64,000 nt of DNA from Micromonospora sp. NBC_00389 (GTDB lineage: Bacteria > Actinomycetota > Actinomycetes > Mycobacteriales > Micromonosporaceae), in assembly GCF_036059255.1 (NCBI RefSeq), contig NZ_CP107947.1, positions 4,650,001 through 4,714,000 of the forward strand. Reading direction: 5' to 3'. How positions within the stretch are numbered: position 1 is the first letter of the stretch; each line of letters begins with the position of its first letter. Below the pieces are notes generated by a model. It worked only from the letters and a program-made list of their open reading frames with translations, had not been told where the DNA came from and did no database searches. A program made the position numbers and the translations under genes. Positions 9,032 through 17,673 of this stretch are shown in pieces.

Positions 9032-9660
9032 GAGATTCCTTCCATTCGTGCGGGGTGGGGGAGGGAACAGTCGACGTCGGAGGCGACAGCCGCGCCGATG
9101 ACACCCACGACCGCCTGGCGTACCCGGGCGGCCGCCTTTGCCGGTTCGGGTTGTCCCGCGTCGAGCCAGGCGATGATCGCCTCGATCGCCACCACCGGCG
9201 CCAGCTGTGCCGCCCACCGGGCGAGAGCTCGGTCCGGGACGACCGCGGCGATCTGCAGGTACGCGGCGGCGGCGATGTCGGCACGGAACTTCTCGATGCG
9301 TTCCTTGAACTCCGGCTCTCGTAGCGCGTGCTGGAACAGCAGCCGGAACCCCGCTGGCGACTCGATCGCGGCTGCGAGCAGGCCGTCGACGCTGGCATCG
9401 GTGAACCCGCCGACAGGCTCTTCGACGTTGGCATCCAAGCGCGCGCACATCCGGTCCAGGACCGCCTGATACAGGTCGGTCTTGGAGTCGAAGTGCCGGT
9501 AAAGGATCACGCGTGTGATCCCCGCTTCGGCGGCGATGTCATCCAGGCCCGTCGCCGCGAAACCGCTATGGGCGAACGCCTCCGTCGCGGCGGCCAGGAT
9601 CTGGTCGCGACGCTGCGCGCGGGGCAGGCGCTGTACCGGCTGCGGCTTCTCGTCAACCAC
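9028..9660 (-). CDS. TetR/AcrR-family transcriptional regulator
   Basis: A 210-residue protein with the N-terminal TetR HTH: RRDQILAAATEAFAHSGFAA, then LDDIAAEAGITRVILYRHFD (about residues 16-58). The C-terminal ligand-binding domain (about 80-200) has the usual helical, Ala/Leu-rich composition. It is the first gene of a two-gene operon with the methyltransferase. A pair of direct repeats in the 5' region (9681-9726) are candidate operators for autoregulation. A broken ABC transporter gene starts divergently, a common TetR target arrangement. Confidence 0.9.
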   Translation of the reverse strand: MVDEKPQPVQRLPRAQRRDQILAAATEAFAHSGFAATGLDDIAAEAGITRVILYRHFDSKTDLYQAVLDRMCARLDANVEEPVGGFTDASVDGLLAAAIESPAGFRLLFQHALREPEFKERIEKFRADIAAAAYLQIAAVVPDRALARWAAQLAPVVAIEAIIAWLDAGQPEPAKAAARVRQAVVGVIGAAVASDVDCSLPHPARMEGIS

Positions 9661-9680
9661 GATGGACCTCCGGAGCGACT

Positions 9681-9726
9681 TGTCGACTTCAGAATGTACC
9701 TAAGTCTATGTCGACTTTCAAGTACA
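9681..9726. promoter_or_regulatory. Candidate TetR operator: two direct repeats and a TGTAC/GTACA inverted pair
   Basis: TGTCGACTT occurs at 9681-9689 and 9709-9717, 28 bases apart, each followed by a CA...GTAC core. TGTAC at 9695-9699 and GTACA at 9722-9726 form outer arms of an imperfect palindrome. The block sits in the divergent region between the TetR gene and the ABC ATPase remnant. Confidence 0.45.
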
Positions 9727-9742
9727 CAACATGGAGGCGTCG

Positions 9743-9835
9743 ATGAACGACCCGATCATCATCTACGGGCTGCTCGGCCCGAACGGCGCGGGCAAACCAC
9801 CCTGATCCGCATCCTGGCCACGCTGCTTCTCCCGG
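9743..9835 (+). pseudogene. ABC transporter ATP-binding protein, N-terminal remnant
   Basis: An ATG at 9743, preceded by GGAGG, starts a frame reading IIIYGLLGPNGAGK, the Walker A loop. One base is missing after the lysine codon, so the following TTLIRILATLL lies in another frame. Only the first 30 residues of the ATPase remain before unrelated sequence begins. Confidence 0.75.
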
Positions 9836-9934
9836 TGCGACGTCGGACTCGGTCTGGGCTGGTCGGACGAGGATTAGCAAATGTCGGTGAAAGCGGGCAT
9901 CGACGGGCCAGCAGGCGGGACTTCCTCGCCGTAT

Positions 9935-10090
9935 TTCCGCACCCTCCGCCACGACTACGTCGCGGAGCATCGCGAGTTCTACCAGGTCCCACCGACGCGG
10001 ATGGAGCCGAAGCCCGTGCAGCGACCCCACCCGCCATCCTTCTCAGCGGCCACCCTCCCGACGCGCCAAAGGGCAGAGCGGCTACGGCCG
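9935..10090 (+). pseudogene. LLM-class flavin-dependent oxidoreductase fragment
   Basis: The frame reads HDYVAEHREFYQVPPTRMEP and KPVQRPHPP, and after a one-base shift PPAILLSGHPPDAPKGRAA, matching the region of F420/FMN-dependent luciferase-like monooxygenases where the substrate loop is followed by the P-I-L-L-G-G-H strand. Both ends are missing. Confidence 0.6.
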
Positions 10091-10096
10091 GGACAG

Positions 10097-10136
10097 CGAC
10101 GAGCCCGGGCCAACGCAAACTGGCCCGGGCTCGTCG
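10097..10136 (-). terminator. Strong hairpin after the M28 peptidase gene
   Basis: A perfect 16-bp stem (CGACGAGCCCGGGCCA with its complement) and an 8-nt loop lies seven bases beyond the stop codon of the minus-strand peptidase gene. Confidence 0.8.
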
Positions 10137-10142
10137 TTGCTG

Positions 10143-11753
10143 TTAGCGGAGGGCGTTGCCGTGGGCGTCCTTGCTCTTGCCCGCGCCGTGCGACTTGCCC
10201 GGGGAGCGGGGCATCTCGTTCACGGCCGAGGTGTCGTACGCGAATGTGATCACCGCGGTGGCGGCGGCGTCGGCGTTGACGTCGATCGCGAACGTGTTGA
10301 CGTTGCCGTAGAGGTCGTACATCCCGTCGAGTTGGGCGTAGAGGGCGGCGTTGCCGCCGTCTGTGACCGGATCGAGGCTGTCGCACGGCTCGTGGTAGCA
10401 GGGGTCGTACTGGACACCTTGTACCCCGCCGTACTTGGCCACGTCCTCGGCGGTCTTGAGCCCTTCGGCGCCGGTGAACAGTCCACCGGCCGGGATGCCG
10501 ACGGCGATGAACGGACCGTAGTCAGAGCGGCCGGTGAAGTCGGCCGCGTTGGTGGGCAGCCCGCGGCTGGCGAAGAACGCCTCGAACACGTCCTCCACCT
10601 GGGCGGAGCCGGCCGGGCCGGGACCGGAGCCGGACTGCGCCGAATCGTCACCGTCGTAGACGCCGAACACGTAGTTCGGCGAGCCGACCATGTCGAAGTT
10701 GAGGTAGAGCGCGAGGTCCGCGATCTGCTCCTCGCTGAGGCTGTTGACGTAGAACGTCGACCCGACCAGGTTGGACTCCTCGGCGCCCCACCACGCGAAC
10801 CGGACCTGGTTGTTGGGCTTGACCTTCGCCATCTGCAGCGCGACCTCGAGGAGCGCGGCACTGCCGCTGCCGTTGTCGTTGATGCCCGCGGTGTCCGGCT
10901 CGGAGTCCAGGTGCGCGCCGGCCATCACCACGTTGTCGCCGCGCCCGTGCCTGGTCTCGGCGATGATGTTCTCCGTCGAACGAACCTCGGAGGTCGTGTC
11001 GGCGGTGATCCGCACGGTGAGGCCCGGCGTGGTGGCGAACTGCTCGCCGAGGACGTAGGAGACCGACACCGCGGGAATGCCCACCGGCTCGCCGAGCGTG
11101 CCGCCGAACAATGCGTAGCGGTCGGCGTTGACGACCGGGTCGCCGTTGCCCTGGTTCATGACGATCGCGCCGATCGCGCCAGCGGCCTCGGCGTTGGCCA
11201 CCTTCTGCCCGAACGGGCAGGTGCCGCGCTGCACGAGCGCTATCTTGCCGACCACGGGCGCCGGGAAGTCCCCCGCCTCGCATCCCGACGTGGACGCACG
11301 CGGCGGGGTGAGGGCGAGGTCAACCGGCACGACAAGACCGGCGACGTCACCGGCACCGGAGAAGTCCATCAGGTCATAGTCGGTGCCGTCCACGAAATTG
11401 GTCGCCGGCGGCGGAGCCGACCGGCTGAAGGTCGACCCGAACTCCTCGAAGAAGTTGAAATCGAACGGCTGGCGGGTCACGTCGTAGCCGGCGCCTTCCA
11501 GCAGCCCGGCCACGTAGTCGGCGCTCGCGTCGTACCCCGGCAGGCCGGAGCCGCGGTTGCCGCCGTTGGCATCGGCGATCGACTGGAACGCGTCGAGGTG
11601 GCGGAGCACCCCCTGCAGGGTCACCGCCTTCGTGAGCTTCTTCGCCGAATTGTTGTTGGGATCGGCTTGAGCCGGGTTGGCCAACGTCAACGATCCCACC
11701 AGGGTCGCCGCCGCCGTTGCGGCCAGCGCCCGTCTGACTCTGCGAGACACCAC
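10143..11753 (-). CDS. Secreted M28-family zinc aminopeptidase with PA domain
   Basis: A 536-residue protein with a Sec signal peptide (RRALAATAAATLVGSLTLA, cleavage near AQA). A protease-associated insert lies at about 145-260 (KIALVQRGTCPFGQKVANAE). The M28 catalytic part follows: AGAHLDSEPDTAGINDNGSG (His and bridging Asp ligands), WWGAEESNLVGS (catalytic and metal Glu), NFDMVGSP (Asp ligand) and CYHEPCD (His ligand). This is the two-zinc arrangement of Streptomyces griseus-type aminopeptidases, which release N-terminal hydrophobic residues. The C-terminal tail is Lys/Gly-rich. GTG start with GAGGAG about ten bases upstream. It looks complete and is monocistronic. Confidence 0.92.
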   Translation of the reverse strand: MVSRRVRRALAATAAATLVGSLTLANPAQADPNNNSAKKLTKAVTLQGVLRHLDAFQSIADANGGNRGSGLPGYDASADYVAGLLEGAGYDVTRQPFDFNFFEEFGSTFSRSAPPPATNFVDGTDYDLMDFSGAGDVAGLVVPVDLALTPPRASTSGCEAGDFPAPVVGKIALVQRGTCPFGQKVANAEAAGAIGAIVMNQGNGDPVVNADRYALFGGTLGEPVGIPAVSVSYVLGEQFATTPGLTVRITADTTSEVRSTENIIAETRHGRGDNVVMAGAHLDSEPDTAGINDNGSGSAALLEVALQMAKVKPNNQVRFAWWGAEESNLVGSTFYVNSLSEEQIADLALYLNFDMVGSPNYVFGVYDGDDSAQSGSGPGPAGSAQVEDVFEAFFASRGLPTNAADFTGRSDYGPFIAVGIPAGGLFTGAEGLKTAEDVAKYGGVQGVQYDPCYHEPCDSLDPVTDGGNAALYAQLDGMYDLYGNVNTFAIDVNADAAATAVITFAYDTSAVNEMPRSPGKSHGAGKSKDAHGNALR

Positions 11754-12057
11754 GGTGTGTCACTCTCCTCACCGCTGCGGCGCCCAGCCCACGCGCCCCC
11801 GTGCTGGACGGACCTCGACCATCACATAGACGGCAGATGATCGCGACGGTCGTTCAGCCGTAGACTCACGTCAAACGGAAGTCGGCGCAGCCCAAGGCGG
11901 ACACGACGAGCCACCAATCGGGCGTGAAACGCAATCGACAGATCAAACGTCGAACGATCGGCTGCAGCAGTCGGTCGACGAGTTGAACCGGTCCTTGCAC
12001 TCAGCGGCGCCCGGTGCTGCGGCCGCACCTGGCCGACGACCGGCGGGCAGCAGGCGG
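11754..12057. other. Intergenic region
   Basis: The upstream region of the peptidase gene and the downstream region of the lipoprotein gene; no gene or hairpin recognised. Confidence 0.5.
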
Positions 12058-12561
12058 TCAGCCTTCACGGTAGGCGGGCAGCCCGAGCGCGGTGCGAACT
12101 CTGCCGGCCTCCCTGGCTCCGCTGTGCGCCGCTGCTGCGCGGATCTCCCGCATCAGCGCGTCGGCGTCCGCCGCCTCGCCGGCTCGCCGCCAATGCCGTA
12201 ACGCGACGTCGTTCTCTTTGAGGAGTGCGCCCATCGGCGCCCGGACCTCTGCCGGCCAGACCGTCTCGCGCAGCTCAACCGCGTGAGCCGCGTTCGTCCG
12301 GGCCACGTCGGCGGCCAGCGTACGGACCGTTCGCCACGGCTTCCCGGCGTTGACCGCGTCCTCCAGCTCTTCCAACACAGTGTTATACGGCGCCACGATC
12401 GCCAGGTAGCGGCTCTTCGCCTCAGCAGGCGTCAGCGCGGCCGGGGTGGCCGGCGCGGCGCTCTGCCAAACCGGCGCTGGAGCTTGCGGGTCGACCTGTT
12501 CGCCTCCACCGCACCCGGCGAGCAGCACGATCAGGGTCAGGACGGCCGTCCAGCGACGCAC
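12058..12561 (-). CDS. Putative lipoprotein
   Basis: A 167-residue protein with a lipoprotein signal peptide (TAVLTLIVLLAGCGGG, lipobox LLAGC with the modified cysteine at residue 17). A Pro/Ala linker and an all-helical domain (AEAKSRYLAIVAPYNTVLEE; TNAAHAVELRETVWP) follow. It should be anchored on the outer face of the membrane. The helical domain resembles many uncharacterised actinomycete lipoproteins; no family name can be given. It starts with GTG and stands alone. Confidence 0.75.
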   Translation of the reverse strand: MRRWTAVLTLIVLLAGCGGGEQVDPQAPAPVWQSAAPATPAALTPAEAKSRYLAIVAPYNTVLEELEDAVNAGKPWRTVRTLAADVARTNAAHAVELRETVWPAEVRAPMGALLKENDVALRHWRRAGEAADADALMREIRAAAAHSGAREAGRVRTALGLPAYREG

Positions 12562-12654
12562 GGAAACTTCCCATCTGTCGAGTTCCGAGACACCGGGAGT
12601 CTAGGGGCGCACCTGCCTGGGCGACTACCCAGCGGCGGCGGCGCCGCCGGTGGG
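12562..12654. other. Short intergenic region
   Basis: The upstream region of the lipoprotein gene; nothing recognised. Confidence 0.4.
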
Positions 12655-12768
12655 AAGTTGAACGCGGATCCGTTCACCGGCAACCGGTACGCCTTCGGCG
12701 TCGGTAGCCCGATCAGCAACGTCGAGGTGGATGGCCACTTCTTCAACATCACGGAGGCCGGGGTAGGT
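12655..12768 (+). pseudogene. RHS-repeat protein C-terminal fragment
   Basis: The frame reads LNADPFTGNRYAFGVGSPIS and NVEVDGHFF, matching the RHS-repeat-associated core end (DPxTGNRYAFxxGNPISxxELDGH), the boundary that normally precedes a variable toxin tip. Only about 35 residues remain, with no shell repeats before and no recognisable toxin after. Confidence 0.55.
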
Positions 12769-13199
12769 GCCTCGCCGGTGGGGGCCTCAGCCAGCGTTGC
12801 GAGGAGGTCGAGGGTTTCGGTGGGATTGAGGATGGCGACCTGGCCGACCGGCGGGATCCCGATCTGCATCCGGCGGAGATCGCCGCGCGAACCGGCCGAT
12901 CCGAACGCACCGTACGTCGACACTGGCCGCCGCCCACAGACATCGCCATGCCGCCCGTCAACGGCCCGCACGCTCGCCACATCGCTGACCCTGGGCCGCT
13001 GACGCCCCGGTCTGGCAACCTATCGGCCCTTCCAACGCGAAAAAGATCGACTTTGACGTCTCGCGGCCACTCCGGCCACATTTCCGTTTAGTTCTGACCA
13101 CCCATACGGCCGCTAGTTCTTGCTCCAGCGTCGTTCTAGATTGCTGTCCACATGCCTGCCTCAAGAGGTGGTTAGGCATCGACATCCAGAGGAATTTTA
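12769..13199. other. Region without recognised gene
   Basis: A minus-strand frame contains GDLRRMQIGIPPVGQVAILN, and ETLDLLATLAEAPTG follows, which looks protein-like but cannot be assigned. The last 100 bases are AT-richer and contain the ribosome binding site of the next gene. Confidence 0.35.
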
Positions 13200-13772
13200 G
13201 TGGCGCAGTCTTCCCCGCCCGTACCGCCGTCGCTCAACCAGCCGCCGTCCGATGACCAACCCGCCGAGGCGCCGGCTGCGACTGCGCCCACCGCCGCACG
13301 ACCAATCCGTGAATGGACCGTGCTGGGAGCAGGTATCGCGGCCGTCATCGGCTCATTCATGCCATGGGGCAAAGTGAGCGCACCGATTCTTGGCACGGTC
13401 ACCGTGTCGGGTGTAGACGGATCGGACGGTTGGATCACGGCAGGTCTCGGGCTGGTGCTGGTCGTCTACGCCGGCATGAGCTTGCGCGGCCAGCGCACCC
13501 ACATTGCCGTGCCCGTCCTTGCTGTCCTTGCTGCCCTCGGGCTGCTGGGTGTCGGCGCATGGAAGATCGCTGACCTGCAGGCGGCTGAGGCGGAAATGCG
13601 AGCGAAAATGTCCGGGGAGGACGACGTCCTGGGCATTGGAAAGGCGATGAGCGCAGCTGTGCAGGTGAGCGTCGGCTCCGGGCTCTGGTTGCTGACGTTC
13701 GCTGGGTTGGCGGGCTCCATCACCATGGTTGTCATCATCGTCAGCCGCTATCGCGGCCGCGACAGCAGCTGA
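13200..13772 (+). CDS. Membrane protein with proline-rich N-terminus
   Basis: A 190-residue protein with a cytoplasmic Pro/Ala-rich leader of about 38 residues and four hydrophobic segments: VLGAGIAAVIGSFMPWG, WITAGLGLVLVVYAGM, VPVLAVLAALGLLGVGAW and SGLWLLTFAGLAGSITMVVI. A loop of about 40 residues (AEAEMRAKMSGEDDVLGIGK) separates the third and fourth. The GTG start at 13200 has AGAGGA about seven bases upstream. The architecture resembles small actinomycete four-TM proteins of unknown function. It is flanked by relics on both sides but appears intact. Confidence 0.7.
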   Translation: MAQSSPPVPPSLNQPPSDDQPAEAPAATAPTAARPIREWTVLGAGIAAVIGSFMPWGKVSAPILGTVTVSGVDGSDGWITAGLGLVLVVYAGMSLRGQRTHIAVPVLAVLAALGLLGVGAWKIADLQAAEAEMRAKMSGEDDVLGIGKAMSAAVQVSVGSGLWLLTFAGLAGSITMVVIIVSRYRGRDSS

Positions 13773-14069
13773 TGTCGCTCGCGCCGAAAGCGAGTTCGGC
13801 AGCACTGCCTTGTCAGCTCGCCTGACCGAAACGGCCCGGGCCGGAGCATTTGCTTCGACCCGGCCTGTTTGCTGTGGGAGTTGTCGCGGCTGCCGGATCA
13901 GCGCGGTGCGTTTGGTGAGGAATTCGCTGGTGCGGTCGCCTTGGGCCCGCGAGGACAAGAAGGCTACGTCGCCCACCGTCTCTTCGTCCGCCCAGCCCCA
14001 GGCGGTCAGGTAGGCCGCAGTCGAGGGGTCTTCCCGTTGCCTGCGTCGCACAGCCCCACCTGAGGCGTC
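13773..14069. other. Region without recognised gene
   Basis: Open frames on both strands (for example LWELSRLPDQRGAFGEEFAG on the plus strand) look like coding remnants but cannot be assigned. Confidence 0.35.
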
Positions 14070-14486
14070 CTACTGGTCGGGGCCGTAGAGGCCGAAATGC
14101 AGCGCTGGGTCAGCCGGATCCCAGGTGTTCGTGAACTGCGACCGTGCACCCATCTCGGCAACTCGACTGAGAAGGTTGTTGCCCAACGCCAGCCGGGCCG
14201 GCTCCCAGGCGGCCAGCGCGCGCGGAATGTCGGGCTCAGCAGAGAGCGCATCTGCGAGCGCCCAGGCGTCGGCGGCCGCCTTGGCGGTGCCGGCCGCTGC
14301 GTGGGGTCGCGCGGCGAACGCAGCGTCGCCGATTAAGGCCACGCGTCCGAAGGCCATCTTGCGTACCGCGATGTCGAGAACGATCTGGATGTACGGCTGC
14401 GCGCTCCGGGTCACCAGCTCGGCTGCCGCGGGTGGCAGCAGTTCCAAGGCGTCGGAACGCATCCGGTCGACGTACCGCTGCTGCAC
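14070..14486 (-). pseudogene. FAD-dependent monooxygenase, C-terminal fragment
   Basis: The 138-residue frame contains KMAFGRVALIGDAAFAARPH and AAAGTAKAAADAWALADAL, the GDAA...P FAD-ribityl binding motif of class A flavoprotein hydroxylases such as the dihydroxypyridine hydroxylase group, then AAWEPARLALGNNLL and a plausible natural C-terminus. The N-terminal GxGxxG dinucleotide fold (about 240 residues) is absent, and the sequence changes to unrelated DNA at about 14490. Confidence 0.7.
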
Positions 14487-14507
14487 CGAGCACCGCCCGC
14501 ATCAGGG

Positions 14508-14632
14508 CCGCCAGCAACGGCCACCCAACCTGGACGCGCTGCCGGCACCGGTCGCCGACCTCGCTGCGGCGCGGGTCCGCCGCATCAAGATCGCCAACGG
14601 GTTGATCAGTGAATACTCCCAGGCGGCGTAGC
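14508..14632 (+). pseudogene. Possible transposase C-terminal fragment
   Basis: A frame ending in ARVRRIKIANGLISEYSQAA and a stop resembles the C-terminal tail (RxxxLGGLIxEYxxAA) common to actinomycete integrase-type transposases. It is only about 40 codons long and lies at the junction of two other fragments. Confidence 0.35.
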
Positions 14633-14654
14633 CGAAACCCAGTTTCTGAGCGCT

Positions 14655-15256
14655 ACACCCCGGGCAACCTCGCCGCCTACTGGCAGTCCGACCCCCGCCG
14701 GCTGCTCGGCTGGTCGACCGTCAGCCAGGTGGGCTTCGTCCTCGTCCCCGTCGTGGCCGTCGACCGCAGTGATCTCGCGCTGCCCTCACTGCTGCTGTAC
14801 CTCGTCGGCTACACGGTGACCAACATCGCCGCGTTCGCGGTCAGCGTGGCCCTGCCGCAGCATCGCGACCTCACCGACTACCGCGGCCTGGCCGCCCGGC
14901 GCGGCGGCCTCGCCGCGGCACTGCTGGTGGCGCTGCTCGGTCTCGTCGGCACCCCGCCCACCGCGGTGTTCGTCGGCAAGCTCACCACCGCGACCGCCGC
15001 CTGGGACGGCGGGTACGCCTGGCTTGCCGTCGTGGTGTTCGTCAACATCGTGATCAGTCACTTCTACTACCTGCGCTGGATCGTCCCGGCCTACCGCGAC
15101 CCCGCGCCAGCGTCATCCGGCAGCGATCACTCCGCTCCGCCGCCCGAGCAACCAATGAGGCAGTGGTCGGCGAGGCTAGCGGCGACAGCTGCCGCGCTCA
15201 GCCTCGTGGTGGGTGTCACCGCAGGCCTGCTCTGGAATGTGGCGGCGGGCATCTGA
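14655..15256 (+). pseudogene. NADH-quinone oxidoreductase subunit N, C-terminal fragment
   Basis: The frame enters with AAYWQSDPRRLLGWSTVSQV, the conserved loop and helix of the proton-pumping subunit NuoN. It continues with SLLLYLVGYTVTNIAAFAVS, TDYRGLAARRGG, ALLGLVGTPPTAVFVGKL and FVNIVISHFYYLRWIVPAY, ending normally. Roughly 200 residues are present; the first half or more of the subunit, including the main transmembrane proton-channel helices, is missing. No other nuo genes are nearby. This is a stray fragment, perhaps from a second nuo-like cluster. Confidence 0.75.
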
Positions 15257-15609
15257 GCATCGAACGTCGGTCCGGTGAACAGCAGGGGAACCGGGGATGA
15301 TCATAAACCAGGAAGCCATGATCAGATACAGGCGAATCCCCTGATCTGGCGCTGGTCCGTCGCAACTGGTGGAGTCCGGCATCGCCCGAACGGACGAGTT
15401 AGTGGATCACCTGGCGAGGGACGTCCGCGCGCGCCGTTCGTACCCTGCGCTGTCGGGTGACAGCGGGAGGGGCGGTACGCCCGGATGGCGAGGATCCCTA
15501 CCGGCGCCGCCGGACTGGGGTGGAGGATCCCGTTGCGCAGGGGTGAAGTGTGAGCACCGCCACCTGATCACCCTGGGTGACCATGGTTTCTCCTGCCTAG
15601 CCTCGGCGG
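15257..15609. other. Intergenic region with an imperfect ATGATCAT repeat pair
   Basis: No gene recognised. Around 15297-15330 the sequence contains ATGATCAT and CATGATCAG about 20 bases apart, flanked by GGGGA and TCCCC, a weak dyad of unknown meaning. The last part is the 5' region of the next gene. Confidence 0.35.
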
Positions 15610-16500
15610 ATGCGTAACGACGGCAATCCCGACCACCCGCGCGGCCTCGGCGGCCCGGCTGGCCGTTCGGACGATACCCCCTCCATCGAGCAGCCAGTCG
15701 GCACGTCCCAACCCCGACTCTCCACCGGTTGGCTGCGTACCCGCCTCGGCGGCCTCGGTAACCCCTTCGCCGCCCGACCCGGCCGGACCCGCATGGCGGT
15801 GGCCACCGGCGCCGTGTGCTGCCTCGGTCTCGTGGGCGTCACCTTCATCGGCGCCGACCCCGCCGGCGAGTCACTCACCCCCGACCAGCGCGCCGAGATT
15901 GCCCAGCGGGCCGAGGCCGACGCGGCCTCCCGCGGGCAGGCCCGCCAGCCCGCCGCCCCGGTCACCGAAACCCCCACCCCGGAGAGCTCCCCGTCGACGA
16001 CAACGCCCGCGCCCAAGCCCAAGGCGACGTCGAAACCAAAGCCCAAGCCCAAGCCCAAGCGGATCGTCCCGGTCGCCGGGCTGGACCAGGCGCAGATGGA
16101 CAACGCCAAGGCGATCGTGCGTACCGGCCGGGACATGGGTGTGCCGCGCCGGGGGCTGGTGATCGCGGTGGCCACCGCGATGCAGGAGAGCAACCTCTAC
16201 AACTACGCCAGTGGCGTGCTGCCGGAATCGCAGGACTACCCGCACCAGGCGATCGGCTGGGACCACGACTCAGTCGGGCTCTTCCAGCAGCGGCCCAGCA
16301 CCGGCTGGGGGAGCGTGCGGGACCTGATGAAGCCGGAGTTCGCGACCCGTCAGTTCCTCACCGCCCTGGAGGCGATCCCCGGCTGGCAGGACCTCCCGCT
16401 GACCGCCGCGGCCCAGGCGGTGCAGGTGTCGGCGTTCGGTTGGCTGTACGCCCAGCACGAGTGGCGGGCCACCGAGGTCGTGAACGCCATCCTCGCCTGA
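15610..16500 (+). CDS. Membrane-anchored lysozyme-like (transglycosylase-fold) protein
   Basis: A 296-residue protein. Residues 1-57 are hydrophilic, a single transmembrane segment follows (VATGAVCCLGLVGVTFIGA, about 60-80), then a Thr/Pro linker and a KPKPKPKPK stretch that would span the wall. The C-terminal domain (about 155-296) has RGLVIAVATAMQESNLYNY, where the glutamate of MQES occupies the position of the catalytic Glu in lytic transglycosylase-like folds, and HDSVGLFQQRPSTGWGSV. Such proteins are common in Micromonosporaceae. A role in peptidoglycan turnover is inferred. The sequence is complete, and an IS6 relic follows the stop. Confidence 0.75.
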   Translation: MRNDGNPDHPRGLGGPAGRSDDTPSIEQPVGTSQPRLSTGWLRTRLGGLGNPFAARPGRTRMAVATGAVCCLGLVGVTFIGADPAGESLTPDQRAEIAQRAEADAASRGQARQPAAPVTETPTPESSPSTTTPAPKPKATSKPKPKPKPKRIVPVAGLDQAQMDNAKAIVRTGRDMGVPRRGLVIAVATAMQESNLYNYASGVLPESQDYPHQAIGWDHDSVGLFQQRPSTGWGSVRDLMKPEFATRQFLTALEAIPGWQDLPLTAAAQAVQVSAFGWLYAQHEWRATEVVNAILA

Positions 16501-16616
16501 CCGCGGGCAACTGGCGCCGCGTTTCCTCTGCTGCCGCTCGAGCGCGGCGTCGGCCTGCTGTATGTGGCCGGTCGGTAGGGCTTCGTCGTGTTTCTCCCCC
16601 TTGCCTGGCTGACTCA

Positions 16617-17189
16617 CAGTTTGCCGACGCCGCCCGCTTCTGCCGGCACTCACCTGGCGACAGGTGGTTCGTTGATGAGACGTATGTCAAGGAACGGTGT
16701 GTGGCGGTACGTGTCCGGGCGGTCGGCCAGGACGGGCAGGTCATCGATGTGCTGGTTTCGGCCCGCCGGGACGCCGGCGCGGCTCGGCTGTTCTTCCGCC
16801 GGGCGCTGTCGACGTTGAAGGTGACACCCGGCGAGGTCGTCACCGACGCCGCGCCGGTCTACCCCGGCGTGCTCGACGAGCTGATCCCATCCGCGTGGCA
16901 CCACGTCGAGCAGTACGCGAACAAACCGATCGAGGCTGATCACAGCCAGCTCAAACAGCGGTGGAGACCGATGCGCGGGCTACGAACGGACAAGACAGCA
17001 CAGGTAATCATCGCCGGCCACGCGTTCATGCAGAACCTCCGACGCGGCCACTACGGACTCGCCGTCGACGCCCCGCCCGCTACGCGGGTCGCCGCCGCGT
17101 TCACCGAACTCACCCAAGCGATCTGATGTGAACCGCGGGGCCCGGACCCGGGTTCAACACGTCCGCCGATCCGATAATGCAACGGCGCC
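16617..17189 (+). pseudogene. IS6-family transposase remnant, copy C (N-terminus lost)
   Basis: The frame enters at FADAARFCRHSPGDRWFVDE and runs to a normal C-terminus (AAAFTELTQAI), with TDAAPVYPGVLDELIPSAWH and NKPIEADHSQLKQRWRPMRG. The N-terminal HTH and the left inverted repeat are gone; the right end (AATGCAACGGCGCC) is kept at 17176-17189. Near 16690 two small deletions (two bases, then one base) restore the frame but replace the conserved VNGVWRYVY with a scrambled stretch. All three DDE residues remain, but the protein cannot bind its ends. Confidence 0.8.
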
Positions 17190-17196
17190 GCCGGGC

Positions 17197-17604
17197 CTAC
17201 GTGCCAATCCGCCGGGGTTCGAGCCGGGTGGCCGCCGGCCCCGTCAGCTGCCAGAACTCCTTCGGCAACTGGGCGATGGAGTCCTCGTACTCCTTCGCGC
17301 TGACCGCGTCCCGCAGCGTGTCCAGCACGGCGCGCACCCCGTCGGTCGCCGTCTGGAACTCCACCGCGGCGCGTTGCTGCACCCGCTCGAAGAACTCGGG
17401 AAGCTCGAACGGTTCGGCCTGTTCGTCGGGCTTGCGTAGGTCTCCCCGCAGCTCCTCCGGGAGCTGCACGGCGAGATCCCGTGCCTGGCCGCCGCTGAGC
17501 CGCTCCGCCAACGTCGCGAGCGTGGCACGGGTGATCGGCTCGGCCAGCGTCGGTGACATCTTCGATCGCGTCGACACCGACTGGATGAACTCCGCGTACT
17601 TCAC
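17197..17604 (-). CDS. DUF2267-type small helical protein, C-terminus altered by the adjacent IS6 relic
   Basis: A 135-residue protein with the DUF2267 pattern: MKYAEFIQSV at the start, TRATLATLAERLSGGQARDL, AVQLPEELRGDL, then FFERVQQRAAV and QLPKEFWQL. These proteins are thought to be stress-related and have no defined biochemical role. GTG start with AGGAGGG upstream. The stop codon lies eight bases from the right end of the IS6 remnant, and the last residues (TRLEPRRIGT) do not follow the family pattern, so the original C-terminus was probably replaced when the IS inserted. Confidence 0.75.
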   Translation of the reverse strand: MKYAEFIQSVSTRSKMSPTLAEPITRATLATLAERLSGGQARDLAVQLPEELRGDLRKPDEQAEPFELPEFFERVQQRAAVEFQTATDGVRAVLDTLRDAVSAKEYEDSIAQLPKEFWQLTGPAATRLEPRRIGT

Positions 17605-17673
17605 CTCGAACCCCCTCCTGCCGCGAATGCTGCGTCTACCCGCGCGTCCAAGGGTGAAACGGCGCCCGCCGCG

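Noticed and set aside
10137..11840. A 567-codon plus-strand open frame
   Set aside because: It is the antisense shadow of the M28 peptidase gene, which has signal peptide, motifs, ribosome binding site and terminator.
16005..16065. AAGCCCAAGCCC-type nucleotide repeat
   Set aside because: It encodes a Lys-Pro linker in the lysozyme-like protein and needs no other explanation.
15816..17126. A 436-codon plus-strand frame spanning two genes
   Set aside because: Its first part overlaps the lysozyme-like gene out of frame; only its last part, the IS6 remnant, is meaningful.
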